A DNA stretch of 64,000 bases from an uncultured Alkalilimnicola sp. (GCA_937951875.1 CALGAN010000002.1:72647-136646), one strand, 5' to 3'. Numbered from the stretch's first letter, positions 32,039 through 42,348 are shown. Numbers and translations: made by a program. Notes: generated by a model not told the origin, from the letters alone.

Positions 32039-34150
32039 TTACTCCGCTTGCAGCGATTCTTTCAGGATCTTCGGGGTGACGAAGATCAGCAGCTCGCTGC
32101 GGTTGTCGACCGCGGTCTTGGAGCGGAACAGCGTACCGATCACTGGCAGCTCGCCGAGCAGCGGCACGCGCCGCACAGTGTGGGAGTTGGTGCGCTCGTA
32201 CACACCGCCCAGCACCACGGTCTCGCCGTTGTTGACCAACACCTGGGTGGTCACCGACTGCGTGTTGATGGCCGGGCCGGCGTTGGTGTCCTGGCCGCGG
32301 CTGTCCTTGCTGACCTTCAGATCCAGCAGCACGCGGTCGTCGGGCGTGATCTGCGGAGTCACGGTCAGGCCCAGCACCGCCTTCTTGAACGACACGCTGG
32401 TGGCGCCGCTGGAGGTCGACTCCTCGTACGGGATTTCCACACCCTGCTCGATGGTGGCCGGCTTCTGGTTGGCGGTGATGACCTTCGGGCTGGAGACGAT
32501 GGTGCCCTGGCCTTCGGTCTCCATCGCCTGCAACTCGAGCTGCAGCAGATAGCTGCCGAGCCGGCCGATGGCCAGGCCCAGGCTGGCGCCGGATTGCGCG
32601 GCCGGCAGGTCGACGATCAGGCCCTCGTTGCCGCCGACGCCGATACCGGTGATGGTGCCGTTCGGCGGGGTGTAGCCGTTGGGCTGGGTGCCGCCGATGA
32701 CCAGGCCCATGTCGCTGCCGCCGATGGTCACGTTCTGGTTGCGGCTGTAGCCGAACTGGACGCCCAGGGCGCGGGCGAAGTCGTCGGTGGCGATGACCAC
32801 GCGCGACTCGATCAGCACCTGCTTGACCGGGACGTCGAGCTGCGCCACCAGGGCGCGAATGGCGCTGAGGTTCTGATCGGTGTCGTTGACGATCAGCGTG
32901 TTGGTGCGCGTGTCGACCTTGATCCTGCCGCGCTCCGACAGCAGCGAGGCGTCCTTGCTCTTGATCAGGTCGGCAAGATCGGCGGCCTTGGCGTAGTTGA
33001 CCTGGATCAGCTCCGAGCGCAGCGGGGCGAGCTCGCGCACCTGCTTCTGCGATTCGAGCAGGGTCTTCTCGCGGGCGGCGATTTCCTCGGCCGGCGCCAC
33101 TAGCAGCACATTGCCGCGCTGGCGCTTATCCAGCCCCTTGGTCTTGAGGATGATGTCCAGCGCCTGATCCCAGGGCACGTCCTGCAGCCGCAGGGTGATG
33201 TTGCCGCGCACGCTGTCGCTGACCACCACGTTCAGCCCGGTGAAGTCGGCGATCAGCTGCAGGACGGCGCGCACCTCGATGTCCTGGAAGTTGAGCGACA
33301 GCCGCTCGCCGGTGTAGCGCTCCTCCTGGGCCTGGCGCAGTTCCAACTGCTCGGGCGTGACCGGCTTGACCTCGATGGTGAAGGTGTTGCCGGTCTGGTA
33401 GGCCATCTGCTCGTAGTGGCCGGTCGGCGTGATCACCATGCGCGCGTTGCTGCCGGAGCGGCGCAGGTCGATGGTCTGCACCGGCGTGGCGAAATCGGTG
33501 ACGTCGAGGCGGCGCTCGAGTTCGCCAGGCACCGTCGCGTTGACGAAGTCGGCGATGATCTTGCCGCCTTCCTGGCGCACGTTCACCGGCATGTTGGGAT
33601 CGGACAGCTGGACCACGATGCGGCCGGCGCCGTCATTGGTGCGACGGAAGTCGACGTCGGCGACGCCGAACCGCGCGCTGCTGGCCGCGGCGGGCATCTT
33701 CGCGCCGGGCTGCTCCAGCACCAGGCGGATGGTGTTGCCCGCGGTTTGGACGTCATAAGGCACCAGCTGCGCCAGCTTGACCACGACGCGGGTGCGACCG
33801 CCGGCTTCCACCGCAGTCACGCCTTCCACCGTGCCGATGCCGATGTCGATCTGCCGCGAGGCCAGTTCGGCGGCGGTGTCCGGCAGGTCGATGGCGATGC
33901 GCGCCGGATCGTTGATGGTGAAAGCCTGAGGCGCCTCGGCCGGGTAGTCGAGCTTGAGGTCGATGACCACCTTGTTGCCCGACTGAGTGGCGTACGTGAT
34001 CTCCGTCAGCGCTTTCGCCCACGCGGATTCGCCGGGCAGCAGGGCGCCTGCCAACAGGAGCGCCGAAAATACCCGCAGCCGACGGTCGCGCAAGACCTGC
34101 GTGCGCAGGGAGGCCGATTCGCTCCGGGTAGTGGAGGTTATTGTTGTCAT
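32039..34150 (-). CDS. pilQ: Type IV pilus secretin PilQ
   Basis: A 703-residue outer-membrane secretin through which the type IV pilus passes. After a signal peptide (VFSALLLAGALLPGESAWA) there are two AMIN domains that bind peptidoglycan (for example LDYPAEAPQAFTINDPARIAIDLPD), an N0/STN domain (LSLNFQDIEVRAVLQLIADFTGL), an N1 domain with INVDTRTNTLIV-like text, and the secretin domain with VSSPKVITANQKPATIEQG near the end. ATG at 34150 is used because GGAG lies 9 bases upstream; an ATG at 34174 overlaps the pilP stop codon. Last gene of pilMNOPQ. Confidence 0.95.
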   Translation of the reverse strand: MTTITSTTRSESASLRTQVLRDRRLRVFSALLLAGALLPGESAWAKALTEITYATQSGNKVVIDLKLDYPAEAPQAFTINDPARIAIDLPDTAAELASRQIDIGIGTVEGVTAVEAGGRTRVVVKLAQLVPYDVQTAGNTIRLVLEQPGAKMPAAASSARFGVADVDFRRTNDGAGRIVVQLSDPNMPVNVRQEGGKIIADFVNATVPGELERRLDVTDFATPVQTIDLRRSGSNARMVITPTGHYEQMAYQTGNTFTIEVKPVTPEQLELRQAQEERYTGERLSLNFQDIEVRAVLQLIADFTGLNVVVSDSVRGNITLRLQDVPWDQALDIILKTKGLDKRQRGNVLLVAPAEEIAAREKTLLESQKQVRELAPLRSELIQVNYAKAADLADLIKSKDASLLSERGRIKVDTRTNTLIVNDTDQNLSAIRALVAQLDVPVKQVLIESRVVIATDDFARALGVQFGYSRNQNVTIGGSDMGLVIGGTQPNGYTPPNGTITGIGVGGNEGLIVDLPAAQSGASLGLAIGRLGSYLLQLELQAMETEGQGTIVSSPKVITANQKPATIEQGVEIPYEESTSSGATSVSFKKAVLGLTVTPQITPDDRVLLDLKVSKDSRGQDTNAGPAINTQSVTTQVLVNNGETVVLGGVYERTNSHTVRRVPLLGELPVIGTLFRSKTAVDNRSELLIFVTPKILKESLQAE

Positions 34151-34170
34151 CGCAGCGACTCCTACGGAAA

Positions 34171-34740
34171 TCATTCCTTCACGGCCAGTGCGGCTTCCCG
34201 TTGAATCCAGCCACCAGACCCATCGGGGATCAACTCGCTCACTTTGACCTGCTGTTCATCGATATAGGTCACCCGGCCGTGATTCTGGCCGAGATAATTG
34301 CCGATCTGGACCCTATGGATCGTGCCCTGCGGGTCCTTTATCAAAGCCCACAGGTTCGTTTTCTGATGCAGCGTTCCCATCATCCGCAGGGAATCCAGCG
34401 GGAATTCCTCGAGAAGCTCCCTCGGCCGCGTGGAATCAGGCCGCGGACCGCTGCTGGGCTGCACCGCCACCAATTCCGGCGCGGAGAACGGATCGCGTTC
34501 CAGATCGTCGGGGTAGACGAAACTCTCGAACGCCTTCATCTCCGGGATCGGCTCGATGGCCGTGCTGCGCCGGGCCTTGACCTCGACGATGTACTTGTCC
34601 AGGTCGCTGGTGTCGGGCGCGCAACCGGCCAGGAGCAGGGCGCCGGCGACCGCGGCGCAGCCGCCCAGGAAGCGGCGGCTTCGAAGGGCTGCTCTCGGCG
34701 TCGCTGCGCCGTGGCTGAGCTTTGACTGGCGTATCGTCAT
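34171..34740 (-). CDS. pilP: Type IV pilus assembly lipoprotein PilP
   Basis: A 189-residue inner-membrane lipoprotein linking the PilNO platform to the PilQ secretin. The lipobox LLLAGC ends at Cys40, after an unusually long basic N-terminus. The C-terminal domain (LRMMGTLHQKTNLWALIKDP, VQIGNYLGQNHGRVTYI) is the small beta-sandwich that contacts PilQ. ATG at 34740 overlaps the pilO stop by one base (TGATG). Confidence 0.94.
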   Translation of the reverse strand: MTIRQSKLSHGAATPRAALRSRRFLGGCAAVAGALLLAGCAPDTSDLDKYIVEVKARRSTAIEPIPEMKAFESFVYPDDLERDPFSAPELVAVQPSSGPRPDSTRPRELLEEFPLDSLRMMGTLHQKTNLWALIKDPQGTIHRVQIGNYLGQNHGRVTYIDEQQVKVSELIPDGSGGWIQREAALAVKE

Positions 34741-35339
34741 CACTTCCGCTCCGCGCCGCTGTCGTCCAGATACCAGTAGGTTTTCGCGGTAAGACTCATG
34801 CTCAGCCTACCGGTCTTGGAATCTTTGTCGCCGATCGTAATGTCGTGCAACGTAACGATGCGAGGCAGGTTCGCGACCCCGCTGACGAAATTGGCGAGCT
34901 GGCGATACGAGCCATGGACTTTGATTTTCACCGGCAGCTCGGCATAGAACTCCCGCCGCGCTTCGTTTTCCAGCTTGAACAGCTCGAATTCGAGGCCGCT
35001 GGCCAGACCGGTTTGGGAAATGTCCACCAGCAGCTTGGCGACCTCGGCCTTGCTGGGCAGCTGCCGCAGCATGGCGCCGAACGAAGCCTGCATCTCTTCC
35101 AGCTGCTGCTCGTAAGCTTCGAGATTGGCCGCCCGCTTCTGCTTGGTCTCGAAAGTCGCGCGCAGCTCCCGCTCTTTCTTCTGATAGGAGGCCAAGGTCT
35201 GCGCCTGCGAGTCCCAGTCGAGATACCAACCGGCCGCGACCACGGCGGCGAGCAGCAGCACGGCGGCGACGATCTTGACCGGCAGCGGCCAGTTGGCGGT
35301 GTCGTTGAGGTCCAGATTTTGCAAATCGGATAATTTCAC
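34740..35339 (-). CDS. pilO: Type IV pilus assembly protein PilO
   Basis: A 199-residue inner-membrane protein with one transmembrane helix (about residues 21-40), a coiled coil (about 48-85) and a ferredoxin-like periplasmic domain (VKIKVHGSYRQLANFVSGVA). It pairs with PilN. It uses a GTG start at 35339 with AAGGAGG 6 bases upstream, one of the best ribosome sites in the pil operon. Confidence 0.94.
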   Translation of the reverse strand: MKLSDLQNLDLNDTANWPLPVKIVAAVLLLAAVVAAGWYLDWDSQAQTLASYQKKERELRATFETKQKRAANLEAYEQQLEEMQASFGAMLRQLPSKAEVAKLLVDISQTGLASGLEFELFKLENEARREFYAELPVKIKVHGSYRQLANFVSGVANLPRIVTLHDITIGDKDSKTGRLSMSLTAKTYWYLDDSGAERK

Positions 35340-35350
35340 CGTCGGCCTCC

Positions 35351-36001
35351 TTACTTGCCACGCTTCTTGGCGGGCTTCTTCTTCGCGTCGGCCTTTTTAT
35401 CGGCAGCTTTGGTCGTTTTGACGCTCGCCGCAGCGGTGCTAGGCATTTTCTGCTTTACCAGCAGCGTGTATTCGCTGATTCGGCTCGGAGACGAATTGGC
35501 GGTACGGCTCTTGACGTCCTTGACCTGGATTACGTCGAGCTTGGGCTCGGCGAGCCAGTCGGAGCGATCCAGATTCTCCATGAAGCTGGAAATACGGGCG
35601 TTCGACTCGGCGACGCCTTTCAGCGTGATGGTGTTGCCGCTTTGCTTGACGGAAGTCAGGTACACGCCGTCCGGCAACGTGGTCACCAGCTGGTGGAACA
35701 GGTGCACCACCTGCGGCCGCCCTTGCTGCAATTGCTGGATCACTTCCATGCGCGCGATCAGGTTCGCCTTGACCGTTTCCAGATCCTTGATCTTGGCGAT
35801 GCGCTGATCCAGCAGCTTGATTTCGTTCTCCAGGATTCGATTGCGATGCTGCTGATTGGCGATCAGCGCTTCGTAATGCCAATGTCCAACCGCCCAGACG
35901 CCGGCGCCCAGCAGGGCGGCGACGACCAGCATCACGATGAACTGCTTCTGACGCTCTTTGCGGCGCTCCTCGCGCCAGGGTAGGAGGTTGATCCGCGTCA
36001 T
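35351..36001 (-). CDS. pilN: Type IV pilus assembly protein PilN
   Basis: A 216-residue inner-membrane protein. The N-terminal tail MTRINLLPWREERRK carries the INLLPWR motif that inserts into PilM. One transmembrane helix (about residues 22-42) is followed by a coiled coil and a periplasmic ferredoxin-like domain. The C-terminus is a Lys/Ala-rich tail (KKADAKKKPAKKRGK), which is longer than in most PilN. It starts one base after the pilM stop codon. Confidence 0.94.
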   Translation of the reverse strand: MTRINLLPWREERRKERQKQFIVMLVVAALLGAGVWAVGHWHYEALIANQQHRNRILENEIKLLDQRIAKIKDLETVKANLIARMEVIQQLQQGRPQVVHLFHQLVTTLPDGVYLTSVKQSGNTITLKGVAESNARISSFMENLDRSDWLAEPKLDVIQVKDVKSRTANSSPSRISEYTLLVKQKMPSTAAASVKTTKAADKKADAKKKPAKKRGK

Positions 36002-36002
36002 G

Positions 36003-37064
36003 TCAGTCGAAGCTCCTCAACGCCAGCCCGCAGGCGATCATCAGTGCCGGCGCATCCTCGGCCAGGCGCTGCGGCCTGATGCCGGAGGCGACGGCCATGC
36101 TGGCGAACGGGTTGGCGATCGATGTCCGCGTGCCGGTGACTTGCTCGATCAGCTCGGGAATGCCCGGGATGACCGCGCAGCCGCCGGCCAGCAGCAGGTG
36201 ATCGACGCTGTTGTGCTGGCTGGCGCCGAAGAAAAACTGCAGCGAGCGGGTGATTTGCTGCGCCATGGTTTCCTTGAACGGCTCGAGGACCTCTTCCTCG
36301 TAGCTGTCGGGCAGTCCGCCCTGGCGCTTGGCGCGGCCGGCTTCGTCGTAGGACAGCCCGTAACGGCGCATGATTTCTTCGGTCAGCTGCTTGCCGCCGA
36401 ACACCTGCTCGCGGGTGTAGAGGATTTCCTCGTTGCGGATCACGGTCAGGGTGGTCATGGTGGCGCCGACGTCGACCACCGCCACGGTCATGTCCTGGCC
36501 GCCGCCCGGCAGCTGTTTGGCGATCAGGCCGAAAGCGTTCTCCATCGCGTAGCTTTCGACGTCGACCACCTTGGGAACGAGGCCGGCGGCTTCGACGGCG
36601 TCGACCCGGGCCTCCACGTGCTCGCGGCGCGAGGCTACCAGCAGCACGTCCACTTCGTTGGGATCGTGCGCCGAGGGGCCCAATACCTGGAAATCGAGGT
36701 TGACCTCCTCTAGCGGGTACGGCACGTACTGGTCGGCCTGCAGCTCGATTTGCGCGTGCATTTCATCGTCGCTGAGGTTGGCCGGCATGGCGATCGTTTT
36801 ACTGATCGCCATGGAAGCGGGAACCGCTACCGCCGCGAATTTGGTCTTGGTGCGAGAGCGCTTGACCGCGGTCCGCAACGTTTCCGCCACCGCTTCGACA
36901 TTGGCGATGTTCTTTTCTACGACGGCACCCGAGGGCAGCGGTTCGACCGCATAACTTTCCACGCGATAGCGGGAGTCCTGTCGCCGTAGCTCGAGGACCT
37001 TGACGGCGGTGGAACTGATGTCGATGCCCAGGAGGGGAGGACGTGAATTCCTGAACAGGCCCAC
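36003..37064 (-). CDS. pilM: Type IV pilus assembly ATPase-fold protein PilM
   Basis: A 353-residue cytoplasmic actin-like protein. The phosphate loops are LLGIDISSTAVKVLEL at the start and VAVVDVGATMTTLTV in the middle; LLLAGGCAVIPGIPELI is the adenosine-binding strand. It holds the PilN N-terminus and anchors the inner-membrane pilus platform. GTG at 37064 has AAGGA 8 bases upstream. First gene of the leftward pil operon, divergent from the PBP1A gene, as is usual in gammaproteobacteria. Confidence 0.95.
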   Translation of the reverse strand: MGLFRNSRPPLLGIDISSTAVKVLELRRQDSRYRVESYAVEPLPSGAVVEKNIANVEAVAETLRTAVKRSRTKTKFAAVAVPASMAISKTIAMPANLSDDEMHAQIELQADQYVPYPLEEVNLDFQVLGPSAHDPNEVDVLLVASRREHVEARVDAVEAAGLVPKVVDVESYAMENAFGLIAKQLPGGGQDMTVAVVDVGATMTTLTVIRNEEILYTREQVFGGKQLTEEIMRRYGLSYDEAGRAKRQGGLPDSYEEEVLEPFKETMAQQITRSLQFFFGASQHNSVDHLLLAGGCAVIPGIPELIEQVTGTRTSIANPFASMAVASGIRPQRLAEDAPALMIACGLALRSFD

Positions 37065-37115
37065 TTATTTTTTCCTTATAGGTTGTCGGCTTACACCAGA
37101 CACGTCTAAGGCAGC

Positions 37116-37144
37116 ATTCAATACCATGCTCAACTACAGGTCAA
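37116..37144 (-). promoter_or_regulatory. Candidate promoter of pilMNOPQ
   Basis: On the minus strand TTGACC (37144-37139), a 17-base spacer, and TTGAAT (37121-37116). The -35 matches 5 of 6 and the -10 matches 4 of 6. It lies 52 bases before the pilM start. Confidence 0.4.
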
Positions 37145-37195
37145 GACGACAAAAACGCGTCGACGACGTCTCGCGAGCGATGGCCACAGCCCTGG

Positions 37196-37201
37196 TATAC
37201 T
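37196..37201 (+). promoter_or_regulatory. Candidate -10 element of the PBP1A gene
   Basis: TATACT (5 of 6 to consensus), 35 bases before the start codon at 37237. No convincing -35 hexamer is seen 16-18 bases upstream. Confidence 0.3.
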
Positions 37202-37236
37202 GCTCGACCGTCCCGTAGGACCACGGTTATTCATCC

Positions 37237-39621
37237 ATGAAAATAGCTCTGCGCGTTTTGTCATTGCTGTCGGCGGCCCTGCTCTTCTGCGCCCTTTTAG
37301 GTGCGGCCGGGCTCGGCATCGGATATCTGATTCTCGCTCCGAAGCTGCCGTCGGCGGAAGTGCTGCGCGACGTACGGCTGCAAGTCCCGCTCCGGGTCTA
37401 TACCCGCGACGGTGCGCTAATGGCAGAGTTCGGCGAGAAGAAGAGATCCCCCCTGCGGTACGAGCAGTTTCCCCAGCGACTGGTGCAAGCGTTTGTAGCC
37501 GCCGAAGACGACCGCTTTTTTGAGCACCCTGGCGTAGATTATCAGGGTCTGATCCGAGCAATCTGGAACCTAGTTCGCACTGGCGAGCGCGCCCAGGGCG
37601 GCAGCACCATCACCATGCAGGTGGCGCGCAACTTCTTCCTGAGCAGCGAGAAGACCTACCTGCGCAAGGCCAACGAGATCATCCTGGCCCTCAAGATCGA
37701 GCGCGAGCTCAGCAAGGAGCAGATCCTCGAGCTCTACCTCAACAAGATCTACCTGGGGAACCGCGCCTACGGCGTGGCCGCCGCCGCCCAGGTCTACTAC
37801 GGTCGTCCGCTCGAGGAGCTCACGCTCGCCGAGCTGGCGATGATCGCCGGTCTCCCCAAGGCGCCGTCGGCCTACAACCCGCTGGTCAACCCGGAGCGCG
37901 CGCTGCAACGCCGCGCCTACGTGCTGCGGCGCATGCACGAGCTCGGTTTCATCAGTCGGGAGGAAATGGCGCAGGCCGCGGCCGCGCCCAACACGGCGCG
38001 CTACTACGCTGCGCCGGTGGAGGTGGACGCGCCCTATGTCGCCGAGATGGTGCGGGCGGAGATGGTGGCGCGGTTCGGCGCCGACGAGGCCTATACCGCC
38101 GGCTACCGGGTGTTCACCACCGTCGACGCGCGTCTGCAGCGTGCCGCGGCCGACGCGCTGCGCGGCGGTTTGCTGGCGTATGACGAGCGGCATGGCTACC
38201 GCGGGCCGGCTGGCCGGGTCGATCTGCAGCGCATCGCCACCGAGCCGGAGCGGCGCGCCGCGCTGGCCGAGTATGCCTCGGTCGCCGGTCTGCGGCCGGC
38301 GCTGGTCGAAGCGGTCGATGCCGAGCGGGCGCGGCTGCTGGTGGCGGGCGAGGAGCAACCGCAGACGGTCGGTCTGAGCGCGGTCGAGTGGGCGGGCCGC
38401 TTCGTCAGCCGCGACGTGCGCGGCGAGCTGCCGACGCGGGTCGATCAGGTGTTGTCCGCCGGTGATGTGGTGTATCTGCAGCGGACCGAGCGCGGCTGGC
38501 GACTGGCGGAGATCCCGGAGGTGGAGGGGGCGCTGGTGGCCCTGCGTCCCGGCGACGGTGCGTTGCTGGCGCTGGTCGGCGGCTTCGATTTCTACCGGAG
38601 CAAGTTCAATCGCGCCACCCAGGCTCAGCGTCAGCCCGGCTCGGCGTTCAAGCCCTTCATCTATTCCGCGGCGTTGACCAAAGGCTTTACCCCGGCAACG
38701 GTGGTCAACGACGCGCCGGTGGTGTTCCAGGACGCGGCCTTGGAGGAAGTGTGGCGGCCGGAGAACGCCAGCGGCCGCTTCTACGGCCCGACCCGGCTGC
38801 GCGAAGCGCTCGCCTACTCGCGCAACCTGGTGTCGATACGGGTGCTGCAGAGCATAGGCGTGTCCTATGCGCTGGCTCACGCTAAGCGTTTCGGTTTCGC
38901 GCCCGAGCGGCTCGCGCCCAACCTGTCGCTGTCGTTGGGCAACGCCAGCGTCACGCCGCTGGAGCTGGCGACCGCCTATGCCGTGTTCGCCAACGGCGGC
39001 TTCCGCGTGGAGCCATATTTCATCGACCGGATCGAGGACGCCGACGGCAAGGTGGTGTTCCAGGCGCAGCCAGCGGTGGCGTGCCCGGAGTGCGCCCTGG
39101 ATGGGCCGATCCAGGTGGCGGCGTCGCCGGAGCGAGTGGCCGAGCGGGTGATCACGGCGCAGAACGCTTATTTGATGGAGTCGATGATGCGCGACGTCAC
39201 CCGTTACGGCACCGCCCGGCGCGCGGCCGCGCTCAAGCGCTCCGATCTGGCCGGCAAGACCGGCAGCACCAACGATCACTACGACGCGTGGTTCGCCGGC
39301 TTCAACAGCGGGCTGGTGGCGGCGGTTTGGGTCGGGTTCGATCAATTGAAGTCGCTGGGTGTCCGGGAGGGCGGCGCTCAGGCGGCGCTACCGATCTGGC
39401 TGGACTTCGCCAAGGCGGCGCTGGAGGGGGTGCCGGAGCGCGAGCGCCCCATCCCGGAGCGGCTGGTGACGCTGTACATCGATCCCGAGACCGGCTTGCG
39501 CGCGCGTCCGGAAAACGAGGCGGCCATTCCGGAGCTGTTCGAGGTCGGCACCGAGCCGCCGTTCGAGCCGTCCGGCCGGGTCGATACCTTGCTGCAAGGG
39601 CCGGGCGGCTCGCTGTTCTGA
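37237..39621 (+). CDS. mrcA: Penicillin-binding protein 1A (bifunctional peptidoglycan synthase)
   Basis: A 794-residue class A penicillin-binding protein. An N-terminal membrane anchor (residues 8-35) is followed by the GT51 glycosyltransferase with the catalytic Glu in AAEDDRFFEHPG (Glu90) and GGSTITMQVARN. An OB-like insert leads to the transpeptidase with SAFK (Ser469, Lys472), SRN (528-530) and KTG (674-676). It polymerises and cross-links peptidoglycan. Somewhat shorter than E. coli PBP1A (850 aa). Divergent from pilM. Confidence 0.96.
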   Translation: MKIALRVLSLLSAALLFCALLGAAGLGIGYLILAPKLPSAEVLRDVRLQVPLRVYTRDGALMAEFGEKKRSPLRYEQFPQRLVQAFVAAEDDRFFEHPGVDYQGLIRAIWNLVRTGERAQGGSTITMQVARNFFLSSEKTYLRKANEIILALKIERELSKEQILELYLNKIYLGNRAYGVAAAAQVYYGRPLEELTLAELAMIAGLPKAPSAYNPLVNPERALQRRAYVLRRMHELGFISREEMAQAAAAPNTARYYAAPVEVDAPYVAEMVRAEMVARFGADEAYTAGYRVFTTVDARLQRAAADALRGGLLAYDERHGYRGPAGRVDLQRIATEPERRAALAEYASVAGLRPALVEAVDAERARLLVAGEEQPQTVGLSAVEWAGRFVSRDVRGELPTRVDQVLSAGDVVYLQRTERGWRLAEIPEVEGALVALRPGDGALLALVGGFDFYRSKFNRATQAQRQPGSAFKPFIYSAALTKGFTPATVVNDAPVVFQDAALEEVWRPENASGRFYGPTRLREALAYSRNLVSIRVLQSIGVSYALAHAKRFGFAPERLAPNLSLSLGNASVTPLELATAYAVFANGGFRVEPYFIDRIEDADGKVVFQAQPAVACPECALDGPIQVAASPERVAERVITAQNAYLMESMMRDVTRYGTARRAAALKRSDLAGKTGSTNDHYDAWFAGFNSGLVAAVWVGFDQLKSLGVREGGAQAALPIWLDFAKAALEGVPERERPIPERLVTLYIDPETGLRARPENEAAIPELFEVGTEPPFEPSGRVDTLLQGPGGSLF

Positions 39622-39664
39622 TCGTGTTGTATCGTTGCACGCCCAGTCGTTCGAGGAGGCCGTG

Positions 39665-40288
39665 ATGAGCAAGCGCCCGAGTACCACCAAAGACGCCCGC
39701 ATGCGTCAATTGGTGACGCAGGAAGCGGCCAAGATCATGGCCGAGGAAGGGGTGCACGATTATCTGGTGGCCAAGCGCAAGGCAGCGGAGCGCCTGGGCG
39801 CGCCGGAAACTCGCAATCTGCCGACCAACCGCGAGATCCAGGAGGCGTTGATCGACTATCAACGCCTGTTCCAGGGCGAGGCGCAGCCAGCGTTGGTGCG
39901 CCGCCTGCGGCAGGTGGCGCTGGAGGCGATGGATTTCTTCGCGCGCTTCCAGCCGCGGCTGGTGGGGTCGGTGCTGCACGGCACCGCCACCGAGCATTCC
40001 GACGTGAATCTGCACCTGTTCGCCGACGCGCCGGAGGAGGTGGCCCTGTTCCTGATGGACCATCACATTCCGTATCAGGTCATCGAGCGGCGGTACCGGT
40101 TCGGCGGCGACAGCTATGAGACGTCGCCGGTGTACCGCTTCGTGGCCGGGGACACCACCGTCGACGCCGCGGTGTTCTCGTCCAAGGGGTTGCGCGAGGC
40201 GCCCCGCAGCCGCATCGATGGTCAGCCCATGGACCGCGCCTCGATCGGCGTGGTGCGCGAACTCCTCGAGGGCGCGCCGGCGCGCTAA
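39665..40288 (+). CDS. Nucleotidyltransferase-fold protein with altered metal site
   Basis: A 207-residue protein. Residues 1-95 are helical and charged (VHDYLVAKRKAAERLG, LPTNREIQEALIDYQRLFQ). Residues 100-170 look like a minimal nucleotidyltransferase core: VGSVLHGTATEHSDVNLHLF has the GS motif and the place of the two metal-binding acids, but the second is Asn (Asp113-Val-Asn115); a later TTVDAAVF (Asp167) fits the third acid. Activity is therefore uncertain. ATG at 39665 follows GAGGAGG. It sits between the PBP1A gene and a bidirectional terminator, with no toxin-antitoxin-like partner. Confidence 0.72.
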   Translation: MSKRPSTTKDARMRQLVTQEAAKIMAEEGVHDYLVAKRKAAERLGAPETRNLPTNREIQEALIDYQRLFQGEAQPALVRRLRQVALEAMDFFARFQPRLVGSVLHGTATEHSDVNLHLFADAPEEVALFLMDHHIPYQVIERRYRFGGDSYETSPVYRFVAGDTTVDAAVFSSKGLREAPRSRIDGQPMDRASIGVVRELLEGAPAR

Positions 40289-40320
40289 TCGGTCGCGCGG
40301 CTCGTCGGAGCCCGGAAAAG

Positions 40321-40354
40321 CGAAAAGCCCGGCGGGAGCCGGGCTTTTCGTTTT
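40321..40354. terminator. Bidirectional terminator between the NTase-fold gene and gltA
   Basis: CGAAAAGCCCGGC (40321-40333) pairs perfectly with GCCGGGCTTTTCG (40338-40350) over a GGGA loop. TTTT follows on the plus strand, and the arms give T-runs on both strands. It lies between two convergent genes and should serve both. Confidence 0.85.
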
Positions 40355-40377
40355 CGAGCCGGATGGAACCGCTATCG

Positions 40378-41673
<1,296 letters not shown>

Positions 41674-42002
41674 GGAACGCTCTCCTGAAACTGGACTTGG
41701 CCGCACCGCTCTCGTCAGGCCTCGGCGCGTCAACGCCTGATGGCCTCTAGGCGAGAGAAGCGCGCTGGGCTCGGGCATTAGTCGTCGGCGTTGACGGATC
41801 GCTGCCGGGCCTACACCAGAACCGGGCGGATGTTTGGGCGCCAAGATGCGCTTGTTTTGGCCTCCACGAGGCCGCGCAGGATAGTATCAACAAACCCCAT
41901 GGCCGCAAAGCGAAACGAGGCCAAGTTTTTGTTGTCGAGCGTGAACAAAGGAAAAGCGCCCTGAGAAGGGCGCTTTTCGTCTCGGTGCAGCGAGCGCGTT
42001 TT
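41674..42002. other. Intergenic region between rpmE2 and gltA
   Basis: This 329-base gap holds the rpmE2 terminator (41951-41978) and must hold the gltA promoter on the minus strand. I could not pick a convincing promoter pair by eye. No gene is seen. Confidence 0.6.
41951..41978 (-). terminator. Intrinsic terminator after rpmE2
   Basis: GAAAAGCGCCCT (41951-41962) pairs perfectly with AGGGCGCTTTTC (41967-41978) over a GAGA loop (12-bp stem). It lies 24 bases past the rpmE2 stop; the T-rich arm CTTTTCCTTTG follows the stem on the minus strand. Confidence 0.8.
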
Positions 42003-42266
42003 TTACTTCGCGCCCCGGCCCATGGAGCCGAACTTCTTGCGGAACTGGTCGACCCGGCCGCCGGTAGACGTGGTGCGCTGCTGCTTGCCGGTGTAGAACG
42101 GGTGGCTCTTGCTGGAGACCTCGATCTTGTAGACCGGGTACTCGTTGCCATCCGTCCACTTGATGGTTTCCTTGGTCCTGACGGTGGAGCGGGTCAGGAA
42201 GGCGAAATCCGACGCCAGGTCCTGGAAGACCACGGGACGATAGTCGGGATGAATGTCTTTCTTCAT
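42003..42266 (-). CDS. rpmE2: 50S ribosomal protein bL31 type B (zinc-free)
   Basis: An 87-residue ribosomal protein starting MKKDIHPDYRPVVFQDLASD and ending with the FYTGKQQRTTSTGGRVDQF box. It has no CxxC pair, which defines the zinc-independent type B (YkgM-like). Usually this paralogue is made when zinc is low, but no Zur-like palindrome is visible upstream, so here it may be the normal bL31. Whether a zinc-type copy exists cannot be seen in this window. Confidence 0.95.
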   Translation of the reverse strand: MKKDIHPDYRPVVFQDLASDFAFLTRSTVRTKETIKWTDGNEYPVYKIEVSSKSHPFYTGKQQRTTSTGGRVDQFRKKFGSMGRGAK

Positions 42267-42348
42267 GGACCTACCTTGCAGGCGACGACGAGGCTAGCAA
42301 GCCGAAAGGGCGCCATCATATGCGCAGTCGCCGACGCAAGCAAGCCTC

